From Meandrina meandrites (lineage: Eukaryota > Cnidaria > Anthozoa > Scleractinia > Meandrinidae), in contig OY855915.1 of the NCBI GenBank assembly GCA_963693305.1, forward strand, positions 186,001 through 250,000: 64,000 nucleotides of DNA, given 5' to 3'. The translations under genes were made by a program, and so were the position numbers. Numbering within the stretch: position 1 is the stretch's first letter; each line of letters starts with the position of its first letter. Below are positions 33,909-45,019 of the stretch, one piece after another. Below the pieces are notes generated by a model, which saw only the letters and a list, made by a program, of their open reading frames with translations, had not been told where the DNA came from and made no database searches.

Positions 33909-36652
33909 TTGGACGACCTTCGTCAATCCGGCTTTTTCCGCTGCTTGGAAAAGCCCACCCAAAATGGTGGCATGAAACCGAAATTGTCAAATTCGATCCC
34001 AAGGGTGTTTTTTCGTTTCGCCTTGACGGGGAAAGTTGAAGAAACGCATTTTGAACGCAATGGACGACCTTCGTCAATCCGGCTTTTTCCGCTGCTTGGA
34101 AAAGCCCACCCAAAATGGTGGCATGAAACCGAAATTGTCAAATTCGATCCCAAGGGTGTTTTTTCGTTTCGCCCCGATGGGGAAAGTTGAAAAAACGCGT
34201 TTTGAACGCAATTGGACGACCTTCGTCAATCCGGCTTTTTCCGCTGCTTGGAAAAGCCCACCCAAAATGGTGGCATGAAACCGACATTTTAAAATTCGAT
34301 CCCTAGGGTTTTTTTTTCGTTTCGCCCCGACGGGGAAAGTTGAAAAAACGCATTTTGAACGCAATTGGACGACCTTCGTCAATCCGGCTTTTTCCGCTGC
34401 TTGGAAAAGCCCACCCAAAATGGTGGCATGAAACCGAAATTGTCAAATTCGATCCCAAGGGTGTTTTTTCGTTTTGCCCCGATGGGGAAAGTTGAAAAAA
34501 CGCGTTTTGAACGCAATTGGACGACCTTCGTCAATCCGGCTTTTTCCGCTGCTTGGAAAAGCCCACCCAAAATGGTGGCATGAAACCGAAATTTTAAAAT
34601 TCGATCCCTAGGGTTTTTTTTTCGTTTCGCCCCGACGGGGAAAGTTGAAAAAACGCATTTTGAACGCAATTGGACGACCTTCGTCAATCCGGCTTTTTCC
34701 GCTGCTTGGAAAAGCCCACCCAAAATGGTGGCATGAAACCGACATTTTAAAATTCGATCCCTAGGGTTTTTTTTTCGTTTCGCCCCGACGGGGAAAGTTG
34801 AAAAAACGCATTTTGAACGCAATTGGACGACCTTCGTCAATCCGGCTTTTTCCGCTGCTTGGAAAAGCCCACCCAAAATGGTGGCATGAAACCGAAATTT
34901 TAAAATTCGATCCCTAGGGTTTTTTTTTCGTTTCGCCCCGACGGGGAAAGTTGAAAAAACGCATTTTGAACGCAATTGGACGACCTTCGTCAATCCGGCT
35001 TTTTCCGCTGCTTGGAAAAGCCCACCCAAAATGGTGGCATGAAACCGACATTTTAAAATTCGATCCCTAGGGTTTTTTTTTCGTTTCGCCCCGACGGGGA
35101 AAGTTGAAAAAACGCATTTTGAACGCAATTGGACGACCTTCGTCAATCCGGCTTTTTCCGCTGCTTGGAAAAGCCCACCCAAAATGGTGGCATGAAACCG
35201 AAATTGTCAAATTCGATCCCAAGGGTGTTTTTTCGTTTCGCCCCGATGGGGAAAGTTGAAAAAACGCGTTTTAAACGCAATTGGACGACCTTCGTCAATC
35301 CGGCTTTTTCCGCTGCTTGGAAAAGCCCACCCAAAATGGTGGCATGAAACCGACATTTTAAAATTCGATCCCTAGGGTTTTTTTTTCGTTTCGCCCCGAC
35401 GGGGAAAGTTGAAAAAACGCATTTTGAACGCAATTGGACGACCTTCGTCAATCCGGCTTTTTCCGCTGCTTGGAAAAGCCCACCCAAAATGGTGGCATGA
35501 AACCGAAATTGTCAAATTCGATCCCAAGGGTGTTTTTTCGTTTCGCCCCGATGGGGAAAGTTGAAAAAACGCGTTTTAAACGCAATTGGACGACCTTCGT
35601 CAATCCGGCTTTTTCCGCTGCTTGGAAAAGCCCACCCAAAATGGTGGCATGAAACCGAAATTGTAAAATTCGATCCCAAGGGTGTTTTTTCGTTTCGCCC
35701 CGATGGGGAAAGTTGAAAAAACGCGTTTTGAACGCAATTGGACGACCTTCGTCAATCCGGCTTTTTCCGCTGCTTGGAAAAGCCCACCCAAAATGGTGGC
35801 ATGAAACCGACATTTTAAAATTCGATCCCTAGGGTTTTTTTTTCGTTTCGCCCCGACGGGGAAAGTTGAAAAAACGCATTTTGAACGCAATTGGACGACC
35901 TTCGTCAATCCGGCTTTTTCCGCTGCTTGGAAAAGCCCACCCAAAATGGTGGCATGAAACCGAAATTTTAAAATTCGATCCCTAGGGTTTTTTTTTCGTT
36001 TCGCCCCGACGGGGAAAGTTGAAAAAACGCATTTTGAACGCAATTGGACGACCTTCGTCAATCCGGCTTTTTCCGCTGCTTGGAAAAGCCCACCCAAAAT
36101 GGTGGCATGAAACCGACATTTTAAAATTCGATCCCTAGGGTTTTTTTTTCGTTTCGCCCCGACGGGGAAAGTTGAAAAAACGCATTTTGAACGCAATTGG
36201 ACGACCTTCGTCAATCCGGCTTTTTCCGCTGCTTGGAAAAGCCCACCCAAAATGGTGGCATGAAACCGAAATTGTCAAATTCGATCCCAAGGGTGTTTTT
36301 TCGTTTCGCCCCGATGGGGAAAGTTGAAAAAACGCGTTTTAAACGCAATTGGACGACCTTCGTCAATCCGGCTTTTTCCGCTGCTTGGAAAAGCCCACCC
36401 AAAATGGTGGCATGAAACCGAAATTGTCAAATTCGATCCCAAGGGTGTTTTTTCGTTTCGCCCCGATGGGGAAAGTTGAAAAAACGCGTTTTGAACGCAA
36501 TTGGACGACCTTCGTCAATCCGGCTTTTTCCGCTGCTTGGAAAAGCCCACCCAAAATGGTGGCATGAAACCGAAATTGTCAAATTCGATCCCAAGGGTGT
36601 TTTTTCGTTTCGCCCCGATGGGGAAAGTTGAAAAAACGCGTTTTGAACGCAA
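33909..36652 (+). repeat. Family 1, B-dense block (18 units, 9 B)
   Basis: Type B units start at 34212, 34517, 34670, 34823, 34976, 35281, 35738, 35891 and 36044. Four are contiguous at 34517-35128 and three at 35738-36196. Within the runs, B units with ACCGAAATTTT and ACCGACATTTT alternate, giving 306-bp B-B' dimers. Type A units with TTTTAAACGC follow several B' units, giving 305-bp dimers (34976-35280, 35281-35585). The unit at 34061 lacks one T of TTGG. Because 153 is divisible by three, the tandem B run leaves one minus-strand frame open for 267 codons (34379-35182). This is a by-product of the repeat length, not a credible gene. Confidence 0.92.
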
Positions 36653-37413
36653 TTGGACGACCTTCGTCAATCCGGCTTTTTCCGCTGCTTGGAAAAGCCC
36701 ACCCAAAATGGTGGCATGAAACCGACATTTTAAAATTCGATCCCTAGGGTTTTTTTTTCGTTTCGCCCCGACGGGGAAAGTTGAAAAAACCCATTTTGAA
36801 CGCAATTGGACGACCTTCGTCAATCCGGCTTTTTCCGCTGCTTGGAAAAGCCCACCCAAAATGGTGGCATGAAACCGAAATTGTCAAATTCGATCCCAAG
36901 GGTGTTTTTTCGTTTTGCCCCGATGGGGAAAGTTGAAAAAACGCGTTTTGAACGCAATTGGACGACCTTCGTCAATCCGGCTTTTTCCGCTGCTTGGAAA
37001 AGCCCACCCAAAATGGTGGCATGAAACCGAAATTGTCAAATTTGATCCCAAGGGTGTTTTTTCGTTTCGCCCCGATGGGGAAAGTTGAAAAAACGCGTTT
37101 TGAACGCAATTGGACGACCTTCGTCAATCCGGCTTTTTCCGCTGCTTGGAAAAGCCCACCCAAAATGGTGGCATGAAACCGAAATTGTCAAATTCGATCC
37201 CAAGGGTGTTTTTTCGTTTCGCCTTGACGGGGAAAGTTGAAGAAACGCATTTTGAACGCAATTGGACGACCTTCGTCAATCCGGCTTTTTCCGCTGCTTG
37301 GAAAAGCCCACCCAAAATGGTGGCATGAAACCGAAATTGTCAAATTCGATCCCAAGGGTGTTTTTTCGTTTCGCCCCGATGGGGAAAGTTGAAAAAACGC
37401 GTTTTGAACGCAA
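36653..37413 (+). repeat. 5-mer higher-order repeat (761 bp)
   Basis: Order: type B with GACATTTT and AAAAAACCCATTTT, type A with CGTTTTGCCCC, type A with AATTTGATCCC, type A with CGCCTTGACGGGG, plain A. The first two members, with the same private CCCATTTT and TTTTGCCCC variants, recur 761 bp later at 37414-37718, so a second, incomplete copy begins there. Confidence 0.88.
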
Positions 37414-38935
37414 TTGGACGACCTTCGTCAATCCGGCTTTTTCCGCTGCTTGGAAAAGCCCACCCAAAATGGTGGCATGAAACCGACATTTTAAAATTCG
37501 ATCCCTAGGGTTTTTTTTTCGTTTCGCCCCGACGGGGAAAGTTGAAAAAACCCATTTTGAACGCAATTGGACGACCTTCGTCAATCCGGCTTTTTCCGCT
37601 GCTTGGAAAAGCCCACCCAAAATGGTGGCATGAAACCGAAATTGTCAAATTCGATCCCAAGGGTGTTTTTTCGTTTTGCCCCGATGGGGAAAGTTGAAAA
37701 AACGCGTTTTGAACGCAATTGGACGACCTTCGTCAATCCGGCTTTTTCCGCTGCTTGGAAAAGCCCACCCAAAATGGTGGCATGAAACCGAAATTTTAAA
37801 ATTCGATCCCTAGGGTTTTTTTTTCGTTTCGCCCCGACGGGGAAAGTTGAAAAAACGCATTTTGAACGCAATTGGACGACCTTCGTCAATCCGGCTTTTT
37901 CCGCTGCTTGGAAAAGCCCACCCAAAATGGTGGCATGAAACCGAAATTGTCAAATTCGATCCCAAGGGTGTTTTTTCGTTTCGCCCCGATGGGGAAAGTT
38001 GAAAAAACGCGTTTTGAACGCAATTGGACGACCTTCGTCAATCCGGCTTTTTCCGCTGCTTGGAAAAGCCCACCCAAAATGGTGGCATGAAACCGAAATT
38101 GTCAAATTCGATCCCAAGGGTGTTTTTTCGTTTCGCCCCGATGGGGAAAGTTGAAAAAACGCGTTTTGAACGCAATTGGACGACCTTCGTCAATCCGGCT
38201 TTTTCCGCTGCTTGGAAAAGCCCACCCAAAATGGTGGCATGAAACCGAAATTGTCAAATTCGATCCCAAGGGTGTTTTTTCGTTTCGCCCCGATGGGGAA
38301 AGTTGAAAAAACGCGTTTTGAACGCAATTGGACGACCTTCGTCAATCCGGCTTTTTCCGCTGCTTGGAAAAGCCCACCCAAAATGGTGGCATGAAACCGA
38401 AATTGTCAAATTCGATCCCAAGGGTGTTTTTTCGTTTCGCCCCGATGGGGAAAGTTGAAAAAACGCGTTTTGAACGCAATTGGACGACCTTCGTCAATCC
38501 GGCTTTTTCCGCTGCTTGGAAAAGCCCACCCAAAATGGTGGCATGAAACCGAAATTGTCAAATTCGATCCCAAGGGTGTTTTTTCGTTTCGCCCCGATGG
38601 GGAAAGTTGAAAAAACGCGTTTTGAACGCAATTGGACGACCTTCGTCAATCCGGCTTTTTCCGCTGCTTGGAAAAGCCAACCCAAAATGGTGGCATGAAA
38701 CCGAAATTGTCAAATTCGATCCCAAGGGTGTTTTTTCGTTTCGCCCCGATGGGGAAAGTTGAAAAAACGCGTTTTGAACGCAATTGGACGACCTTCGTCA
38801 ATCCGGCTTTTTCCGCTGCTTGGAAAAGCCCACCCAAAATGGTGGCATGAAACCGAAATTGTCAAATTCGATCCCAAGGGTGTTTTTTCGTTTCGCCCCG
38901 ATGGGGAAAGTTGAAAAAACGCGTTTTGAACGCAA
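37414..38935 (+). repeat. Family 1, partial 5-mer copy and plain A monomers
   Basis: Begins with the B unit carrying CCCATTTT at 37414 and the TTTTGCCCC type A at 37567, then a B at 37719, then seven type A units from 37872. The one starting at 38632 is followed by AAAGCCAACCC in its own left half near 38,677. No gene is present. Confidence 0.88.
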
Positions 38936-40000
38936 TTGGACGACCTTCGTCAATCCGGCTTTTTCCGCTGCTTGGAAAAGCCCACCCAAAATGGTGGCAT
39001 GAAACCGAAATTGTCAAATTCGATCCCAAGGGTGTTTTTTCGTTTCGCCTTGACGGGGAAAGTTGAAGAAACGCATTTTGAACGCAATTGGACGACCTTC
39101 GTCAATCCGGCTTTTTCCGCTGCTTGGAAAAGCCCACCCAAAATGGTGGCATGAAACCGAAATTGTCAAATTCGATCCCAAGGGTGTTTTTTCGTTTCGC
39201 CCCGATGGGGAAAGTTGAAAAAACGCGTTTTGAACGCAATTGGACGACCTTCGTCAATCCGGCTTTTTCCGCTGCTTGGAAAAGCCCACCCAAAATGGTG
39301 GCATGAAACCGACATTTTAAAATTCGATCCCTAGGGTTTTTTTTTCGTTTCGCCCCGACGGGGAAAGTTGAAAAAACGCATTTTGAACGCAATTGGACGA
39401 CCTTCGTCAATCCGGCTTTTTCCGCTGCTTGGAAAAGCCCACCCAAAATGGTGGCATGAAACCGAAATTGTCAAATTCGATCCCAAGGGTGTTTTTTCGT
39501 TTCGCCCCGATGGGGAAAGTTGAAAAAACGCGTTTTAAACGCAATTGGACGACCTTCGTCAATCCGGCTTTTTCCGCTGCTTGGAAAAGCCCACCCAAAA
39601 TGGTGGCATGAAACCGAAATTGTAAAATTCGATCCCAAGGGTGTTTTTTCGTTTCGCCCCGATGGGGAAAGTTGAAAAAACGCGTTTTGAACGCAATTGG
39701 ACGACCTTCGTCAATCCGGCTTTTTCCGCTGCTTGGAAAAGCCCACCCAAAATGGTGGCATGAAACCGAAATTGTCAAATTCGATCCCAAGGGTGTTTTT
39801 TCGTTTCGCCCCGATGGGGAAAGTTGAAAAAACGCGTTTTGAACGCAATTGGACGACCTTCGTCAATCCGGCTTTTTCCGCTGCTTGGAAAAGCCCACCC
39901 AAAATGGTGGCATGAAACCGAAATTGTCAAATTCGATCCCAAGGGTGTTTTTTCGTTTCGCCCCGATGGGGAAAGTTGAAAAAACGCGTTTTGAACGCAA
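38936..40000 (+). repeat. 7-mer higher-order repeat (1065 bp), copy b
   Basis: Same seven-member order as 32844-33908: CCTTGACGGGG type A, A, B with GACATTTT (39240), TTTTAAACGC type A (39393), GTAAAATTCG type A (39545), A, A. It lies about 6.1 kb from copy a with other arrangements between, so the HOR was spread by more than simple adjacent duplication. Confidence 0.92.
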
Positions 40001-40913
40001 TTGGACGACCTTCGTCAATCCGGCTTTTTCCGCTGCTTGGAAAAGCCCACCCAAAATGGTGGCATGAAACCGAAATTGTCAAATTCGATCCCAAGGGTGT
40101 TTTTTCGTTTCGCCTTGACGGGGAAAGTTGAAGAAACGCATTTTGAACGCAATTGGACGACCTTCGTCAATCCGGCTTTTTCCGCTGCTTGGAAAAGCCC
40201 ACCCAAAATGGTGGCATGAAACCGAAATTGTCAAATTCGATCCCAAGGGTGTTTTTTCGTTTCGCCCCGATGGGGAAAGTTGAAAAAACGCGTTTTGAAC
40301 GCAATTGGACGACCTTCGTCAATCCGGCTTTTTCCGCTGCTTGGAAAAGCCCACCCAAAATGGTGGCATGAAACCGACATTTTAAAATTCGATCCCTAGG
40401 GTTTTTTTTTCGTTTCGCCCCGACGGGGAAAGTTGAAAAAACGCATTTTGAACGCAATTGGACGACCTTCGTCAATCCGGCTTTTTCCGCTGCTTGGAAA
40501 AGCCCACCCAAAATGGTGGCATGAAACCGAAATTGTCAAATTCGATCCCAAGGGTGTTTTTTCGTTTCGCCCCGATGGGGAAAGTTGAAAAAACGCGTTT
40601 TAAACGCAATTGGACGACCTTCGTCAATCCGGCTTTTTCCGCTGCTTGGAAAAGCCCACCCAAAATGGTGGCATGAAACCGAAATTGTAAAATTCGATCC
40701 CAAGGGTGTTTTTTCGTTTCGCCCCGATGGGGAAAGTTGAAAAAACGCGTTTTGAACGCAATTGGACGACCTTCGTCAATCCGGCTTTTTCCGCTGCTTG
40801 GAAAAGCCCACCCAAAATGGTGGCATGAAACCGAAATTGTCAAATTCGATCCCAAGGGTGTTTTTTCGTTTCGCCCCGATGGGGAAAGTTGAAAAAACGC
40901 GTTTTGAACGCAA
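40001..40913 (+). repeat. 6-mer higher-order repeat (913 bp), copy b
   Basis: Same six-member order as 31931-32843, with the B unit at 40305 ending in the normal ACGCAT. Here the 6-mer follows the 7-mer, the reverse of the order at 31.9-33.9 kb. Confidence 0.92.
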
Positions 40914-41675
40914 TTGGACGACCTTCGTCAATCCGGCTTTTTCCGCTGCTTGGAAAAGCCCACCCAAAATGGTGGCATGAAACCGAAATTGTCAAATTCG
41001 ATCCCAAGGGTGTTTTTTCGTTTCGCCTTGACGGGGAAAGTTGAAGAAACGCATTTTGAACGCAATTGGACGACCTTCGTCAATCCGGCTTTTTCCGCTG
41101 CTTGGAAAAGCCCACCCAAAATGGTGGCATGAAACCGAAATTGTCAAATTCGATCTCAAGGGTGTTTTTTCGTTTCGCCCCGATGGGGAAAGTTGAAAAA
41201 ACGCGTTTTGAACGCAATTGGACGACCTTCGTCAATCCGGCTTTTTCCGCTGCTTGGAAAAGCCCACCCAAAATGGTGGCATGAAACCGAAATTTTAAAA
41301 TTCGATCCCCAGGGTTTTTTTTTCGTTTCGCCCCGACGGGGAAAGTTGAAAAAACGCATTTTGAACGCAATTGGACGACCTTCGTCAATCCGGCTTTTTC
41401 CGCTGCTTGGAAAAGCCCACCCAAAATGGTGGCATGAAACCGAAATTGTCAAATTCGATCCCAAGGGTGTTTTTTCGTTTCGCCCCGATGGGGAAAGTTG
41501 AAAAAACGCGTTTTGAACGCAATTGGACGACCTTCGTCAATCCGGCTTTTTCCGCTGCTTGGAAAAGCCCACCCAAAATGGAGGCATGAAACCGAAATTT
41601 TAAAATTCGATCCCCAGGGTTTTTTTTTCGTTTCGCCCCGACGGGGAAAGTTGAAAAAACGCATTTTGAACGCAA
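40914..41675 (+). repeat. End of homogeneous family 1 (5 monomers)
   Basis: Starts with a CCTTGACGGGG unit as if another HOR began, but continues with a type A containing GATCTCAAGGG (41066), a B with CCCCAGGG (41218), an A, and a second B with CCCCAGGG (41523), preceded by ATGGAGGCATG. The two B units share the CCCCAGGG change and are 305 bp apart. Confidence 0.88.
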
Positions 41676-42131
41676 TTGGACGACCTTCGTCAATCCGGCT
41701 TTTTCCGCTGCTTGGAAAAGCCCACCCAAAATGGTGGCATGAAACCGAAATTGTAAAATTCGATCCCAAGGGTGTTTTTTCGTTTCGCCCCGACGGGGAA
41801 AGTTGAAGAAACGCATTTTGAACGCAATTGGACGACCTTCGTCAATCCGGCTTTTTCCGCTGCTTGGAAAAGCCCACCCAAAATGGTGGCATGAAACCGA
41901 AATTGTAAAATTCGATCCCAACGGTGTTTTTTCGTTTCGCCCCGATGGGGAAAGTTGAAAAAACGCGTTTTGAACGCAATTGGACGACCTTCGTCAATTC
42001 GGCTTTTTCCGCTGCTTGGAAAAGCCAACCCAAAATGGTGGCATGAAACCGAAATTCTAAAATTCGATCACAAGGGTGTTTTTTCGTTTCGCCCGGATGG
42101 GGAAAGTTGAAAAAACGCGTTTTGAACGCAA

Positions 42132-42587
42132 TTGGACGACCTTCGTCAATCCGGCTTTTTCCGCTGCTTGGAAAAGCCACCCCGAAATTGTGGCATGAAA
42201 CCGAAATTGTAAAATTCGATCCCTAGGGTGTTTTTTCGTTTCTCCCCGATGGGGAAAGTTGAAAAAACGCGTTTTGAACGCAATTGGACGACCTTCGTCA
42301 ATTCGGCTTTTTCCGCTGCTTGGAAAAGCCAACCCAAAATGGTGGCATGAAACCGAAATTCTAAAATTCGATCCCAAGGGTGTTTTTTCGTTTCGCCCGG
42401 ATGGGGAAAGTTGAAAAAACGCGTTTTGAACGCAATTGGACGACCTTCCTCAATCCGGCTTTTTCCTTTGCTTGGAAAAGCCCACCCAAAATGGTGGCAT
42501 GAAACCGAAATTGTCAAATTCGATCCCAAGGGTGTTTTTTCGTTTCGCCCCGACGGGGAAAGTTGAAGAAACGCATTTTGAACGCAA
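42132..42587 (+). repeat. Three-monomer block, copy 1 of a 1,976-bp duplication
   Basis: The ordered variants AAGCCACCCCGAAATTGTGG, TTTCTCCCCG, GTCAATTCGG, TTCTAAAATTCG, CTTCCTCAATCC, TTTCCTTTGC and GAAGAAACGCAT occur in the same order at 44108-44563, 13 monomers away. One visible difference is CGCCCGGATGG here against CGCCCCGATGG there. Confidence 0.88.
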
Positions 42588-44107
42588 TTGGACGACCTTC
42601 GTCAATCCGGCTTTTTCCGCTGCTTGGAAAAGCCAACCCAAAATGGTGGCATGAAACCGAAATTCTAAAATTCGATCACAAGGGTGTTTTTTCGTTTCGC
42701 CCGGATGGGGAAAGTTGAAAAAACGCGTTTTGAACGCAATTGGACGACCTTCGTCAATCCGGCTTTTTCCTTTGCTTGGAAAAGCCCACCCAAAATGGTG
42801 GCATGAAACCGAAATTGTCAAATTCGATCCCAAGGGTGTTTTTTCGCTTCGCCCCGACGGGGAAAGTTGAAAAAACGCATTTTGAACGCAATTGGACGAC
42901 CTTCGTCAATCCGGCTTTTTCCGCTGCTTGGAAAAGCCCACCCAAAATGGTGGCATGAAACCGAAATTTTAAAATTCGATCCCAAGGGTGTTTTTTCGTT
43001 TCGCCCCGATGGGGAAAGTTGAAAAAACGCGTTTTGAACGCAATTGGACGACCTTCGTCAATCCGGCTTTTTCCCCTGCTTGGAAAAGCCCACCCAAAAT
43101 GGTGGCATGAAACCGAAATTGTAAAATTCGATCCCAAGGGTGTTTTTTCGTTTCGCCCCGATGGGGAAAGTTGAAAAAACGCGTTTTGAACGCAATTGGA
43201 CGACCTTCGTCAATCCGGCTTTTTCCGCTGCTTGGAAAAGACCACCCAAAATGGTGGCATGAAACCGAAATTGTCAAATTCGATCCCAAGGGTGTTTTTT
43301 CGTTTCGCCCCGATGGGGAAAGTTGAAAAAACGCGTTTTGAACGCAATTGGACGACCTTCGTCAATCCGGCTTTTTCCCCTGCTTGGAAAAGCCCACCCA
43401 AAATGGTGGCAATAAACCGAAATTGTCAAATTCGATCCCAAGGGTGTTTTTTCGTTTCGCCCCGATGGGGAAAGTTTAAAAAACGCGTTTTGAACGCAAT
43501 TGGACGACCTTCGTCAATCCGGCTTTTTCCCCTGCTTGGAAAAGCCCACCCAAAATGGTGGCAATAAACCGAAATTGTCAAATTCGATCCCAAGGGTGTT
43601 TTTTCGTTTCGCCCCGATGGGGAAAGTTTAAAAAACGCGTTTTGAACGCAATTGGACGACCTTCGTCAATCCGGCTTTTTCCGCTGCTTGGAAAAGACCA
43701 CCCAAAATGGTGGCATGAAACCGAAATTGTCAAATTCGATCCCAAGGGTGTTTTTTCGTTTCGCCCCGATGGGGAAAGTTGAAAAAACGCGTTTTGAACG
43801 CAATTGGACGACCTTCGTCAATCCGGCTTTTTCCCCTGCTTGGAAAAGCCCACCCAAAATGGTGGCAATAAACCGAAATTGTCAAATTCGATCCCAAGGG
43901 TGTTTTTTCGTTTCGCCCCGATGGGGAAAGTTTAAAAAACGCGTTTTGAACGCAATTGGACGACCTTCGTCAATCCGGCTTTTTCCGCTGCTTGGAAAAG
44001 ACCACCCAAAATGGTGGCATGAAACCGAAATTGTCAAATTCGATCCCAAGGGTGTTTTTTCGTTTCGCCCCGATGGGGAAAGTTGACAAAACGCGTTTTG
44101 AACGCAA

Positions 44108-44563
44108 TTGGACGACCTTCGTCAATCCGGCTTTTTCCGCTGCTTGGAAAAGCCACCCCGAAATTGTGGCATGAAACCGAAATTGTAAAATTCGATCCCT
44201 AGGGTGTTTTTTCGTTTCTCCCCGATGGGGAAAGTTGAAAAAACGCGTTTTGAACGCAATTGGACGACCTTCGTCAATTCGGCTTTTTCCGCTGCTTGGA
44301 AAAGCCAACCCAAAATGGTGGCATGAAACCGAAATTCTAAAATTCGATCCCAAGGGTGTTTTTTCGTTTCGCCCCGATGGGGAAAGTTGAAAAAACGCGT
44401 TTTGAACGCAATTGGACGACCTTCCTCAATCCGGCTTTTTCCTTTGCTTGGAAAAGCCCACCCAAAATGGTGGCATGAAACCGAAATTGTCAAATTCGAT
44501 CCCAAGGGTGTTTTTTCGTTTCGCCCCGACGGGGAAAGTTGAAGAAACGCATTTTGAACGCAA
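44108..44563 (+). repeat. Three-monomer block, copy 2 of a 1,976-bp duplication
   Basis: Partner of 42132-42587, with the same run of rare variants in the same order. It lies close to the family 1/family 2 border. Confidence 0.88.
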
Positions 44564-44867
44564 TTGGACGACCTTCGTAAATCCGGCTTTTTCCGCTGCT
44601 TGGAAAAGCCCACCCAAAATGGTGGCATGAAACCGAAATTGTAAAATTCGATCCCAACGGTGTTTTTTCTTTTCGCCCCGATGGGGAAAGTTGAAAAAAC
44701 GCGTTTTGAACGCAATTGGACGACCTTCGTCAATCCGGCTTTTTCCGCTGCTTGGAAAAGCCCACCCAAAATGGTGGCATGAAACCGAAATTGTAAAATT
44801 CGATCCCAAGGGTGTTTTTTCGTTTCGCCCCGATGGGGAAAGTTGAAAAAACGCGTTTTGAACGCAA

Positions 44868-45019
44868 TTGGACGACCTTCCTCAATCCGGCTTTTTCCGC
44901 TGCTTGGAAAAGCCCACCCAAAATGGTGGCATGAAACCGAAATTGTAAAATTCGATCCCTAGGGTGTTTTTTCGTTTCGCCCCGAAGGGGAAAGTCGAAA
45001 AAACGCGTTTTGAACGCAA
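44868..45019 (+). repeat. Hybrid monomer at the family 1/family 2 junction
   Basis: The left part has family 1 bases (GACCTTC, CAATCCGGC, TTCCGCTGC, CCACCCAAAATGG, GGCATG, GTAAAATTCG). The right part has GAAGGGG and AAAGTCG, the family 2 form. The next unit at 45020 is family 2 throughout. The switch therefore lies between about 44,949 and 44,996, inside one monomer and without a change of register, as expected of homologous exchange rather than an insertion boundary. Confidence 0.9.

Larger units (their letters stand above)
41676..44867 (+). repeat. Divergent family 1 transition zone (21 monomers)
   Basis: Exactly 21 times 152 bp, with many variants rare or absent to the left: GTAAAATTCG, TTCTAAAATTCG, GATCACAAGGG, CGCCCGGATGG, TTTCTCCCCG, AAGCCAACCC, AAGCCACCCCG, AAGACCACCC, TTTCCCCTGC, TTTCCTTTGC, GGCAATAAACC, AAGTTTAAAAAACG, CTTCCTCAATCC and GTCAATTCGG. 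The unit at 42892 is mosaic, with ATTTTAAAATTCG of type B and the rest close to type A. Variants recur at 304, 456, 608 and 1976 bp, so local duplication also acted here. It is still family 1 at the family-diagnostic sites. No gene is present. Confidence 0.92.

Noticed and set aside
34379..35182. 267-codon minus-strand open frame with 51-residue repeats
   Set aside because: Produced by consecutive 153-bp B units, and interrupted wherever a 152-bp unit follows. It has no independent coding signal.
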